Shown piece after piece: positions 25,839 to 35,700 of a stretch of DNA of 64,000 bases. The position numbers were made by a program, and so were the translations under genes. The number at the start of each line of letters is the position of its first letter. Within the stretch, counting starts at the first letter, position 1. Source of the DNA: JBKBUF01 sp046290815 (GTDB lineage: Bacteria > Bacteroidota > Bacteroidia > Cytophagales > Cytophagaceae); the NCBI GenBank assembly GCA_046290815.1, contig JBKBUF010000001.1, positions 231,832-295,831 of the forward strand, given 5' to 3'. Below the pieces are notes generated by a model. It had not been told where the DNA came from. It worked only from the letters and a program-made list of their open reading frames with translations, and did not search any database.

Positions 25839-27035
25839 ATGTTTGACATTACTGTAATAGGTGGAGGAATAGTAGGATTTGCCACTGCATATACAATAAA
25901 GGAGTCTCACCCTCACCTTAAAATTGCCATCCTGGAAAAGGAGAAAAAACCTGCAGTTCACCAGACAGGGAATAATAGTGGCGTTATTCATTCGGGAATT
26001 TATTATAAACCCGGAAGCTTAAAAGCAACCAATTGTTTAAGAGGGTACTATATGCTGCTGGACTTTTGCAATAAACATGATATTCAATATGAATTGTGTG
26101 GTAAAGTCATTGTAGCAACTTCTGATAAAGAATTGCAGGCCATGGACAATGTTTACCAACGAGGAATTGAAAATGGTTTGAAAAATATACGTTTATTATC
26201 ACCGGAAGAAATAAAAGAAATAGAACCATTTTGTACCGGAATAAAGGGAATATATGTACCACAGACCGGAATCATCGATTACTCAGTTGTAACTCAAAAA
26301 TATGCTGAACTTTTTGAGAAGGCTGGAGGAAAAATAATGCTGGGGACAAAAGTCACCAACATTCAAGTAAAGAATTCCTCTGCCGAAATTATCACACCTT
26401 CAGAAACTATCACTAGCAAGCTGGTAATTAATTGTGCAGGATTATTCTGTGATAAAATCGCTGCATTGAATACAAAGAAATTAAATGTAAGGATCATTCC
26501 TTTCAGAGGAGAATATTATCAGTTGAAAGAGGATAAAAAATATCTCGTAAAAAACCTTATATATCCTGTACCTGATCCGAATTTTCCGTTTCTGGGAGTA
26601 CATTTCACAAGAATGATTTCAGGTGGTGTTGAAGCAGGCCCGAACGCTGTATTTGCTTTTAAAAGAGAAGGATACAAAAAGTCTGATTTCAACTTCAAAG
26701 AGCTTAGTGAATCTTTACTATGGCCAGGCTTCCGTAAGGTAGCAATGAAATACTGGAAAACAGGATTGGGTGAGTATTATAGGAGTTTTTCCAAAGCTGC
26801 TTTTACAAAAGCTCTTCAAAAGCTGATTCCGGAGGTGCAGGAAAACGATTTGATTCCCGGAGGTGCAGGTGTGCGGGCACAAGCTTGTGATTATTCCGGA
26901 GGACTGATTGATGATTTCCTTATCCTTGAAGACAATACTATAATAAACCTGCTAAATGCCCCTTCTCCTGCAGCCACTTCTTCACTTTCTATAGGAAAGA
27001 CATTAGCAGAAAAAGCTTTAACCAGATTTCAATAA
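25839..27035 (+). CDS. lhgO: L-2-hydroxyglutarate oxidase
   Basis: A 398-residue FAD-dependent oxidoreductase of the DAO fold. The FAD-binding motif is ITVIGGGIVGFATAYTI at the N-terminus; then HQTGNNSGVIHSGIYYKPGS, an LhgO signature, IIPFRGEYYQL, and a C-terminal GGAGVRAQACD and LNAPSPAATSSLSIG. LhgO oxidises L-2-hydroxyglutarate to 2-oxoglutarate, passing electrons to the quinone pool or oxygen. Length matches the family. A TAnnTTTG element (25752-25759) is 80 nt upstream, without a clear -33. Confidence 0.92.
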   Translation: MFDITVIGGGIVGFATAYTIKESHPHLKIAILEKEKKPAVHQTGNNSGVIHSGIYYKPGSLKATNCLRGYYMLLDFCNKHDIQYELCGKVIVATSDKELQAMDNVYQRGIENGLKNIRLLSPEEIKEIEPFCTGIKGIYVPQTGIIDYSVVTQKYAELFEKAGGKIMLGTKVTNIQVKNSSAEIITPSETITSKLVINCAGLFCDKIAALNTKKLNVRIIPFRGEYYQLKEDKKYLVKNLIYPVPDPNFPFLGVHFTRMISGGVEAGPNAVFAFKREGYKKSDFNFKELSESLLWPGFRKVAMKYWKTGLGEYYRSFSKAAFTKALQKLIPEVQENDLIPGGAGVRAQACDYSGGLIDDFLILEDNTIINLLNAPSPAATSSLSIGKTLAEKALTRFQ

Positions 27036-27098
27036 AAATTATCAGGAAAAAACGGCTGCTTAACCGCTAATTCCGTAAGTATATCTAAAACAATTTAT

Positions 27099-27488
27099 AT
27101 GAGGTTTTTCATATTATGTTTTAGTACTTTACTTCTTGCTTCCTGCGCGAGCAATAAAAATACGATGTCATCAAAGGGACAGGAAAATAATGTACCTATT
27201 AAGGATAAAGGTACTAATCATACCAGTTTTAAACCTAAACAAAAGAGGGTCAATAATTCCAGTGCATACCAGTTGAATCAGCAGGAGAAAGATCAACAGA
27301 AAGGATATCATTATACAACCACCAGAGGTGTTCTGGATAAAAACGAAAAAAACAGAGCCAAACGGGATAAAAAAGCCAGAAAAGAACAGGAAAAATTAAA
27401 TGAAGATTTAAAGGACCTTAACACCTCATCAAACAAAACCAAAAAGGCCAAAAAACCCAGCGGCCAATTTCAATTTTTTGTCCATTGA
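27099..27488 (+). CDS. Small basic lipoprotein, first gene of the giant-adhesin cluster
   Basis: A 129-residue protein with a lipobox (LLLASCASN), a polar Asn/Lys/Gln-rich middle, a highly basic helix (KNEKNRAKRDKKARKEQEKL) and the ending PSGQFQFFVH. I know no family. It shares its plan with the lipoprotein at 27627-27995: lipobox, N-K-x-M-S-(S/H)-K, a basic block, and a C-terminal (S/T)-G-x-F-x-F. It is likely anchored in the outer membrane facing the periplasm. Position directly before a second copy, PorP/SprF and the TPR/PD40 pair suggests an accessory role in that system. Confidence 0.65.
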   Translation: MRFFILCFSTLLLASCASNKNTMSSKGQENNVPIKDKGTNHTSFKPKQKRVNNSSAYQLNQQEKDQQKGYHYTTTRGVLDKNEKNRAKRDKKARKEQEKLNEDLKDLNTSSNKTKKAKKPSGQFQFFVH

Positions 27489-27626
27489 TTCCCTAAGTAA
27501 TTCCATAATGCGGAAAATCAAGCTATTAGCCTGCAAAAATTTTGTAAACAATAATCTAAAAAAGTGAATTTTTTTTCATCTAAACTAAAGGATATTCCGT
27601 ATAGTAAACTAACTCTTTCATGAGCT

Positions 27627-27995
27627 ATGAATAAAATTCCATTATTTCTTATTATTGTTATTAGTGGTTTAATGTTTTCATGCGCAGGATCTAACAATAA
27701 GATGTCGCATAAACAGGCTTCTTCTTCAGATTACCTTGCAAGCGAAAAAGGTAATTCCGGGAGTGGACAAAAAGGAAAGCAAACTTATAAGTCTAACAAA
27801 TACCACAGCAGTACCGGCAATTATGATAAGGTTCATGACCCTACAGTAAGAAATGTTGATGGTAATGCAGGGAAAAAACTGAAAAGAAGGGAGCAAAAAA
27901 GAAAAATGGCTTATACCAAGTATCTTATTTATCTCAATCAGCAGAATAAATATAAGAGCTCCAAAATTAATACCGGAAAATTTAATTTTTATTAA
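27627..27995 (+). CDS. Small basic lipoprotein, partner of the preceding one
   Basis: A 122-residue protein with a lipobox (SGLMFSCAGSN), a Ser/Lys/Gly-rich low-complexity middle (about 30-85), a basic block (KKLKRREQKRKMAYTKYL) and the ending INTGKFNFY. Related in plan to the lipoprotein at 27099-27488. The porP/sprF-like gene begins 29 nt after its stop, so the two are probably in one transcript. Function unknown; probably an envelope accessory factor. Confidence 0.65.
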   Translation: MNKIPLFLIIVISGLMFSCAGSNNKMSHKQASSSDYLASEKGNSGSGQKGKQTYKSNKYHSSTGNYDKVHDPTVRNVDGNAGKKLKRREQKRKMAYTKYLIYLNQQNKYKSSKINTGKFNFY

Positions 27996-28024
27996 TTTCT
28001 CCAGATAACTGTTATTTTGTTAAA

Positions 28025-29056
28025 ATGCGATTAAAGATTCAGGCAATTACTTTATTGTTTATTATCTCAGTAGGTGGATTATTTAATAATAACGCTGTTG
28101 CGCAAGACATACAATTCAGTCAGTTTTATAATGTCCCATTATATCTGAATCCCGCATTTGCAGGTAGTGCTCACGGAACCCGTGTAGGATTTAATCAGCG
28201 ATTGCAATGGCCGAAGGTAGATGGAAAATACATTTCATCTTACCTTGGAATTGACTCTTATTTTCCTGAATACAAAAGCGGTGTGGGAGTATATTTCTTA
28301 CAGGATTTTCAGGGAAGCAATAACATAAGTTCTTCACAAGCATCATTAGTTTATTCATACCAAATCCATTTATCGGAACAGTTAATTTTCCGTCCTGCCC
28401 TGGAAGTAGGATTAATTTCAAGATCGGTTAATTATTCCCAACTAAAATTCCCACAAGAATTTAATGACACGACAGGTTACAGAAAGAATTCCAGTCTTGA
28501 TATGGCCAATCCGAGAAAGACATTTACTGATATTGGTTCCGGTGGTATGCTGTATACAAAATCTGTATGGTTCGGATTTTCGTTTCATCACCTTAATCAG
28601 CCAAATCAGTCGATGTTCAATACAAAAAGCAAGCTTCCTATAAAAGGAGCATTTGTTGCAGGTTATAAAATTGACCTGACGGAAAAAAGTAAATACAGCG
28701 AAGAAGAAAAAGAATTCAGTATCACACCTACTGTCCATTATAAATTTCAGGGTCAAAACGACCAGGTGGATTTCGGATTATATGTAACCTACAATTACTT
28801 TGTTGTAGGTGGATGGTACAGAGGAATTCCTACCAAAAGGTATGAACGCAGATTTCACAATAATGAATCTGCTATTATCCTTCTAGGATTTTCAGCCAAC
28901 GGATTCAAATTTGGATATACCTATGATTTTGTTACTTCCAAACTGGCAGTCGCCAGAACCGGAGGAGCCCATGAAATTAATCTGACATACGTCTTCCAGC
29001 CTCCAAGGGCCAAAAAGAGAAAACCTATGAGACGTATGCCTTGTCCTAGTTTTTGA
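28025..29056 (+). CDS. PorP/SprF family type IX secretion/gliding outer-membrane protein
   Basis: A 343-residue protein with a signal peptide ending NNAVAQ, then the family hallmark DIQFSQFYNVPLYLNPAFAG, followed by alternating beta-strands of a predicted barrel and a Lys/Arg/Pro-rich end after the last strand (INLTYVFQP). SprF in Flavobacterium is needed to export the giant adhesin SprB, and PorP/SprF proteins are thought to serve substrates with type B sorting domains. Here the gene lies 3.7 kb upstream of a giant type B substrate, with two TPR/PD40 genes in between, so a dedicated partner role is likely but inferred. Confidence 0.9.
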   Translation: MRLKIQAITLLFIISVGGLFNNNAVAQDIQFSQFYNVPLYLNPAFAGSAHGTRVGFNQRLQWPKVDGKYISSYLGIDSYFPEYKSGVGVYFLQDFQGSNNISSSQASLVYSYQIHLSEQLIFRPALEVGLISRSVNYSQLKFPQEFNDTTGYRKNSSLDMANPRKTFTDIGSGGMLYTKSVWFGFSFHHLNQPNQSMFNTKSKLPIKGAFVAGYKIDLTEKSKYSEEEKEFSITPTVHYKFQGQNDQVDFGLYVTYNYFVVGGWYRGIPTKRYERRFHNNESAIILLGFSANGFKFGYTYDFVTSKLAVARTGGAHEINLTYVFQPPRAKKRKPMRRMPCPSF

Positions 29057-29185
29057 TAAAATTGCATTTTCCAAAATAGAAATCTCAATGATACTAATAT
29101 ATCATTATTGTTAGTGACATTGATTTGCCCGAATTTTGTATTTTGTTATTTGTAATTTAAAATTTTGCTTTAAAGCTTATAGCTT

Positions 29186-29215
29186 TTTGCTTTATACTTA
29201 AAGCTTTGACCTTTG
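29186..29215 (+). promoter_or_regulatory. Candidate promoter of the first TPR/PD40 gene
   Basis: TTTG (29186-29189), an 18-nt spacer, then GACCTTTG (29208-29215), one mismatch from TAnnTTTG. The start codon is 49 nt further on. The surrounding 208-nt gap also contains several AAGCTTT/TTTTG near-repeats. Confidence 0.3.
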
Positions 29216-29264
29216 AATTAGGCTAAATTCTCGTATATTTATTGTGAAAACAAATAATACACAC

Positions 29265-30881
29265 ATGAAATTTTACTGCAGGATATTCATTCTGTTAATA
29301 TTTACTGCTGCTCCTACTTTTGCACAAGTAAAAAAAACACCACCCCCTCCTCCCGATAAAGAATTTCTGAAAACGGAGGCCCAGGCGAAGGCCTACTTTG
29401 AAGCTGAGAAATATAGGTTAGCAAGACCTCTTTATCAATATCTGGATAGTATAAAACCTAACACTCCTTCTTATCTTTTTCCACTTGGTGTTTGTCTGGT
29501 CCAGCTGGGTGATAATGAAAACGCTTTGTCCAAATTTGAATTATGCATTAAAAAAAGCTCTGCCTATCCTGCTTCACTGAGTTATTTTACAGCCAGAGCC
29601 TACCATCTTTCTCTCCGGTTTGATGAAGCCATCAGATACTACGAAAAATATAAAGCTTTTTTGAAGAAGAGTGATAGTAAGAAAAAAGATGCATTAATTT
29701 CTAATGTGGACAGGCAGATTAAAATGTGCAAAAACGGAAAGGAATTAATTGCAGATCCGCTTCCGATTCAGGTTTACAATCTAGGCCCTATAGTTAATTC
29801 TCCATTTCCTGAATATGGACCTGTAATTACAGTAGATGAAAAACAGCTTATTTTTACTTCCAACAGACCGAATACGACAGGAGGGCAGAAAACTGAAGAT
29901 GGTATTTACTACGAAGATGTGTATATTTCTTACAGATCAGATACAGGCTGGAGTCATCCTGTAAAGATGAATGAAGGAATTAATACGATCGGCCACGATG
30001 CAAGTAAATGTATTAGTCCTAATGGTGAAAAAATGATTATTTACAGATATGGTAAGGACAAAATGCTGTCCCAGGCTTCCGGTGATTTGTATATGAGTGA
30101 ATTTAAAAACAATACCTGGTCAAAAGCAGAAAGACTTCCGGATAAAATCAATTCTCCCGGTTGGGAACCAAGTGCAAGTATAGGTGATGACGAAAAAATA
30201 ATATATTTTGTCAGTTCAAGATCAGGTGGTCAGGGAGGAACAGATATTTACAGTATTAAAAAACTACCTACCGGAGAGTGGGCAGAACCAATGAATCTGG
30301 GCCCTACCATCAATACCCCGGATGATGAAGACTCCCCCTTTATCTCTCCGGATGGCAAAACTTTATATTTCAGCTCGAATGGTCATAAAACCATGGGAGG
30401 TTATGACATATTCAAATCTGAATACAATGAAGAAAAGAAACAGTGGTCTATTCCTCTGAATGTAGGATATCCTATCAGCACAGCCCATGATGACCTTTAT
30501 TTTCAATGGTCAGCCGACGGACAACGGGTGTATTTTTCCAGTGTCAGACCTGAAGGCTATGGTGATAAAGATATCTATTATGCCGTGATTAATAAAAAGG
30601 CCACCGAGATGGTGATTTTTAAAGGAGAAGTGCTTAATGCGGTAAATAAAAAACCGGTAGAAGCCACGATAAAAGTAACTGAGAAAAACACCAATCAGGT
30701 AATAGGAATTTTCAAAGCTGATGGTAATGATGGCAGCTACATGTTTGTGTTAAATGGAGGTAAAGAATATCTGGTAAACGTGGAAGCTGATAACTTTGCA
30801 AGTGTTTCTGAATCATACAATTTAAAAGAATTGAGGGAGTTTAGAGAAGAAGAAAAAAACATTCTTTTACAACCTAAATAA
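29265..30881 (+). CDS. TPR + PD40 propeller protein (PorE-like, no OmpA domain), copy 1
   Basis: A 538-residue protein from the ATG at 29265 (a GTG seven codons earlier is less likely because the signal peptide begins at MKFYCRIFILL). Layout: signal peptide, Pro-rich stretch, TPR-like helices (30-150), a WD40-like/PD40 propeller (about 165-440; LIFTSNRPNTTGG, IIYFVSSRSGGQGGTDIYS, SPFISPDGKTLYFSSNG), and a carboxypeptidase-regulatory-like domain (about 445-538). PorE/SprE-type proteins end in a peptidoglycan-binding OmpA domain; this one stops before it, so it probably binds peptidoglycan indirectly or not at all. Tandem paralogue follows. Confidence 0.82.
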   Translation: MKFYCRIFILLIFTAAPTFAQVKKTPPPPPDKEFLKTEAQAKAYFEAEKYRLARPLYQYLDSIKPNTPSYLFPLGVCLVQLGDNENALSKFELCIKKSSAYPASLSYFTARAYHLSLRFDEAIRYYEKYKAFLKKSDSKKKDALISNVDRQIKMCKNGKELIADPLPIQVYNLGPIVNSPFPEYGPVITVDEKQLIFTSNRPNTTGGQKTEDGIYYEDVYISYRSDTGWSHPVKMNEGINTIGHDASKCISPNGEKMIIYRYGKDKMLSQASGDLYMSEFKNNTWSKAERLPDKINSPGWEPSASIGDDEKIIYFVSSRSGGQGGTDIYSIKKLPTGEWAEPMNLGPTINTPDDEDSPFISPDGKTLYFSSNGHKTMGGYDIFKSEYNEEKKQWSIPLNVGYPISTAHDDLYFQWSADGQRVYFSSVRPEGYGDKDIYYAVINKKATEMVIFKGEVLNAVNKKPVEATIKVTEKNTNQVIGIFKADGNDGSYMFVLNGGKEYLVNVEADNFASVSESYNLKELREFREEEKNILLQPK

Positions 30882-30967
30882 AATCATAATAAATGCGTAT
30901 CTTTAAAGAATGTTTATAAATTAATCCTGTTATACAGAACCAGTTTGACTAGTACAGAATTGCATAT

Positions 30968-32584
30968 ATGAAAGCTTCATTACTAATTCCAAAAACATAT
31001 TTATTCCTGCCATTAATTTTTTGTTTTCTTATTATTTCAAGTTTCTCCTCTGCTCAGTCTGTTTCAACGATGGAATCACAGGCGAGAAATTATATGCAAA
31101 ACAGCCAGTTTTACCTTGCATTACCTATTTATCTTGAACTGGACAGTTTGTCGCCTGACAATCCTAAATATTTATATCCAATTGGAATTTGTTACTTACA
31201 CGCTGTGGAGGAAGAAAAGTCACTGATGTATTTCAACCGTTGTCTTACTGAAGCAAAAAAATATCCCGAAAAGCTATATTACTATACTGCCAAAGCCAAC
31301 CATTTACTTCACAGGTTTGAAGAAGCAATGAAATATTATGAAGAATACAAAGAAGCTTTGAGAAAGAAGAAAAATAAAAAGAATAAAGACATTATTATTC
31401 AGGTTACCCGGGAAATTGAAATGTGTAAAAACGGGAAACAGATGATGACTGATTCTTTAAAAATCAAAATAGTGAACCTTGGACCTACAATTAATTCTAA
31501 GTACCCTGATCATGGTCCTGTATTAAATGCAGACGAATCAGTAATGATTTTCACCTCAAGCAGACCTAATACTACCGGAGGAATGATTGATGATGCTGAC
31601 GGAAATTATTATGAAGACATATACATCAGCTATAAGAATGAAGACAATACCTGGTCTACACCAAAGAGTATCAGCCAGAATATAAATACAAACGGGCATG
31701 ATGCCAGCATTTCATTGTCCGCCGATGGACAAAAATTATTATTATACAAATTCGGAAAAGAAATTAATGGCCAGGCTTCCGGAGATCTGTATATCAGTAA
31801 TCTTACCGGTACCCAATGGTCATCCCCAGAAAAATTACCTTCTCATATTAACAGCAAAGGTTGGGAACCCAGTGCCTGTTTATCTTCTGATGAAAAGCTT
31901 TTGATTTTCTCCAGCGACAGAGAAGATGGTCACGGAGGATTGGATCTTTACATGGTAAAAAAATTACCTAATGGTGAATGGGCTCTGCCGATGAATATGG
32001 GTGCAAGAATAAACACGCATTATGATGAGGACTCACCTTTCCTCCATCCCGATGGAAAAACTTTATACTTTAGTTCAAACGGACACAAAAGTATGGGAGG
32101 CATGGATATATTCGTAACCAGATTTGATGAAAAAACCCAACAGTGGTCAGTACCTGAAAATGTTGGTTACCCTATCAGTACTGCTCACGATGACATGCAT
32201 TTTAGCTGGACTGCCGATGGAAGAAAAGTTTTCTTTTCAAGTGTAAGACCGGGAGGATTTGGAGATAAAGATATTTACTTCACAGAGGTATATAAAGAAT
32301 CTGCTAAGTTAGTGGTTTTAAAAGGAATGATTATGGATTCTCTTTCTTTATATCCGGTAGAGGCGACTATTAAGGTTACAGATAATAAATCTGAGGAATT
32401 AGTTGGTATTTTCCATTCTAATAGCTCAACAGGAAAGTATATTGTTATATTACCTGAAGGCAAGGATTACAAATTTACAATAACCAGCCAGAACTATAAT
32501 GTTTGTTCAGACCATTTGGATGTCACCAAATTAGAAGAATTCGAAGAAATCGAGAAAAATATTAAACTCTGCCCACGACGCTAA
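30968..32584 (+). CDS. TPR + PD40 propeller protein, copy 2
   Basis: A 538-residue paralogue of the preceding gene with the same layout: signal peptide (ends SSFSSAQ), TPR-like helices, PD40 propeller (MIFTSSRPNTTGG, LIFSSDREDGHGGLDLYM, SPFLHPDGKTLYFSSNG, FFSSVRPGGFGDKDIYF) and a C-terminal carboxypeptidase-like domain, also without OmpA. Many blocks are identical between copies (YPISTAHDD, YFSSNGHK). The giant adhesin gene starts 200 nt downstream. It probably acts as a periplasmic platform in export or anchoring of that protein. Confidence 0.82.
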   Translation: MKASLLIPKTYLFLPLIFCFLIISSFSSAQSVSTMESQARNYMQNSQFYLALPIYLELDSLSPDNPKYLYPIGICYLHAVEEEKSLMYFNRCLTEAKKYPEKLYYYTAKANHLLHRFEEAMKYYEEYKEALRKKKNKKNKDIIIQVTREIEMCKNGKQMMTDSLKIKIVNLGPTINSKYPDHGPVLNADESVMIFTSSRPNTTGGMIDDADGNYYEDIYISYKNEDNTWSTPKSISQNINTNGHDASISLSADGQKLLLYKFGKEINGQASGDLYISNLTGTQWSSPEKLPSHINSKGWEPSACLSSDEKLLIFSSDREDGHGGLDLYMVKKLPNGEWALPMNMGARINTHYDEDSPFLHPDGKTLYFSSNGHKSMGGMDIFVTRFDEKTQQWSVPENVGYPISTAHDDMHFSWTADGRKVFFSSVRPGGFGDKDIYFTEVYKESAKLVVLKGMIMDSLSLYPVEATIKVTDNKSEELVGIFHSNSSTGKYIVILPEGKDYKFTITSQNYNVCSDHLDVTKLEEFEEIEKNIKLCPRR

Positions 32585-32673
32585 CGATCGGCCCTCTCAA
32601 TTAATTGTATTTTTTCAATTTATACCTATCTGTATTCACATCCAGAGAATGAAGATGTTATATTTTCCATTCA

Positions 32674-32702
32674 AATATTTGTAAAATTTCAATACAAATA
32701 TT
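32674..32702. promoter_or_regulatory. Inverted repeat in the leader of the giant gene
   Basis: Perfect 10-bp arms AATATTTGTA and TACAAATATT with a 9-nt spacer, about 82 nt before the start codon. It could be an operator or an mRNA hairpin; AT-richness lowers its weight. Confidence 0.35.
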
Positions 32703-32784
32703 CAACCCTGCCTTAGAAAAAACGTATGCAACTACAAGCTTAAAACCATTTGAATTGTACAATTTCGTGTTACCAGTTTTTAGA

Positions 32785-35700
32785 ATGAAGAGAATCTTAC
32801 TTCTTTGTTTTTTCCTTGTTTCTCTACTTCAGACTCAGCAATTATTCGGACAGTGTACCAATGTTCCTACATATAATGTTGACTTGAGCAGTAGTCCGGA
32901 TATGACATGGACCGGCCCGACTCCTGTAGTTTCGAGAGACGGTACCAATTGTTGTGGTGACAATAATTGCATCAGATTTATTGTAACACTTCATCCGAAT
33001 GCTGAAGCTATAAGATTTAACATTGTTAGTGGTGCAATCCCAAATGGTTCATTATTCTGGCAGTTAGGTTGCGGAGGTAACAGGACGATGAACGAGAGAG
33101 TATGTGTTTCCGGTGTAGGCCCGCACTCTATCACCTTTTGTAAACCCGGTAATAACGAAAATGGATTTTCCGTAACATCCATTTCCCGTCCAACAGTAAA
33201 TGCTCCTTCGTATATCAGTGAAGGTTGTACCGGACAACTAAGAGCTGACGGATTCGAAGCTTCCAGTGTAACTTGGAGATCAATTGCACCGGGTGCAATC
33301 GGACAATACAACAGCTACCTTAGCTGTACTTCCGGTTGTTTAACTCCGAATGTGACAGCAGGCGCAGGGTACCCTCCTTATGTTGATTACGAAGTAACAG
33401 GTATACCTGCAGGAGGTTGTTCAAACGTATCAGTTACCAGAGTTACAAGAGTAACTTTTGTAACTACGAAAAGTGTTTCCATAACCCCATCAAACCCTAC
33501 AGTATGTTTTGGTGGTACTGCCACTTCTATTACCGCTAACCCCGTTGGCGGAGCACCTCCTTATACCTATACGTGGGTACGAACTGACAACGGTTCAAAT
33601 GCAGGAAATACACAAACCATACCTGTGGGAGTAGGCACTTACACTGTTACAGTAGGTGACCAGACTAACTGTCCAACTGTTTCAGCTACTGTTACAGTAA
33701 CAGCCAATCCTTCTCCGGTAGATGCCGATGCAGGAGGGGATAAAACAAGTTGCGCCAACAACCCGGCCATTGTAATGAATGGTACAGTAACCATGGCAAC
33801 AGGAGGTGTATGGTCCGGAGGTAATGGAACATATGCTCCAAACACATCTACTTTAAATGCTACCTATACACCTACTGCAGCTGAAATTACTAACGGCACA
33901 GTCGTACATACTTTAACCACTACCGGTACAGGTGGCTGTCCGCCAGTGAGCAGAACTTTGACACAAACCATAGTGCCTTCTCCAATTGTAACTATCGGAG
34001 GAGCCACAACTGTATGTGCCAACAACAATGCCATAGCTCTTACTTCCACCGTAACCAATGCCACCGGTGTACAGTGGACAGGTGGTGGAGGAACATTTTT
34101 TCCTAATAACACAGCTTTAAATGTAACCTATACTCCTACTGCAGCACAAATCACTGCAGGATCAGCAGCTTTTACCGTTACTTCTACAGGTAACGGAACT
34201 TGTAATCCTGTTTCAGCAAACAGAACGGTAACAATCACTGCGGCTCCGACAGTAAACTCAGGAGGGAATGTGACAGTATGTGCTAATAACAGAGCCATAG
34301 CTTTAGGAGGATCGATTACACTTCCTGCGACCGGCGGACAGTGGATTGGCGGAACAGGTACATTTAATCCAAACAGAACAACACTAAATGCTACTTATAC
34401 TCCATCAGATGCTGAGGCTGCATCGGGAACGGTATCACTAACCCTGGAAACCACAGGAAATGGTAATTGTAATCCAGTATCAGCAACTAAAACAATCACC
34501 ATCACTCCAGCCCCTGTAGTAAGTGCAGGAGCTAACAGAACCGTCTGTGCTAATAATGCCAGTGTCGTACTTGCCGGTACAGTTTCAGTTCCCGCTACAG
34601 GCGGACAATGGATTGGCGGAACAGGTACATTTAACCCTAACAGAACAACCTTAAATGCTACCTATACACCTTCTGCTGCAGAAATAACAGCAGGCACGGT
34701 GACACTCACCTTGCAATCAACCGGACATGGTAATTGCAATCCGGTCTCTTCTAACATGACCATTACTATAAATGCAGCACCGATTGTAAATGCCGGAGGA
34801 CCAGCAACAGTATGTGGTAATAATGCGGCGGTAGCATTGAATGGTTCCGTAACCGGCGCTACTGGAGGTACATGGAGCGGTGGGGCAGGAACTTATAACC
34901 CAAACAATAATACTCCTAATGCAACTTATACACCTTCTGCAGGAGAAATATCTGCAGGTACTGTAACATTAACTTTAACATCTACCGGTAACGGATTGTG
35001 TAATCCGGTTTCTGCAACAAAGACAATTACCATTGAGCCTGCTCCGGTTGTTACCTCCGGAGGCAACGTTAGTGTGTGCGCCAACAACCCAACTGTCGTT
35101 TTAAATGGCACGTTTGCCAATGCAGGTGGCGCTACATGGACAGGAGGTACAGGTACATTCAATCCAGGAAGAAATGTACCAAGCCCAACGTATACTCCTT
35201 CAGCTGCTGAAATAACTGCAGGAACAGTTACATTAACCATATCAAGTACAGGTCATCCGCTTTGTAATACTGTATCAGCCAATAAAACAATAACTATTAC
35301 AAATTCACCTATAGTAAGTGCAGGAGCAAATCAGACAATATGTGCGAATAATGCCACTGCTGTTTTAAACGGATCTGTAACTGTTGCTACCGGTGGTTCA
35401 TGGACTGGTGGAACAGGTACATTTGCGCCCAACAGAGATGTACTTAATCCTACCTATACACCTTCTGCGGCCGAAATTACTGCAGGAAATGTTACCCTGA
35501 CACTTACTTCTACCGGTAACGGAAACTGTAATGCGGTTAGCAGTAACATGATTATAAACATTACACCTGCTCCTACCGCCAATGCTGGTGCTAATCAAAC
35601 TGTCTGCGCCAATAACTCAAATGTCACACTTGCAGGAGCTGTTACTATCGCTACGGGAGGACAGTGGATAGGTGGTACAGGAACTTTTAATCCAAACAGA

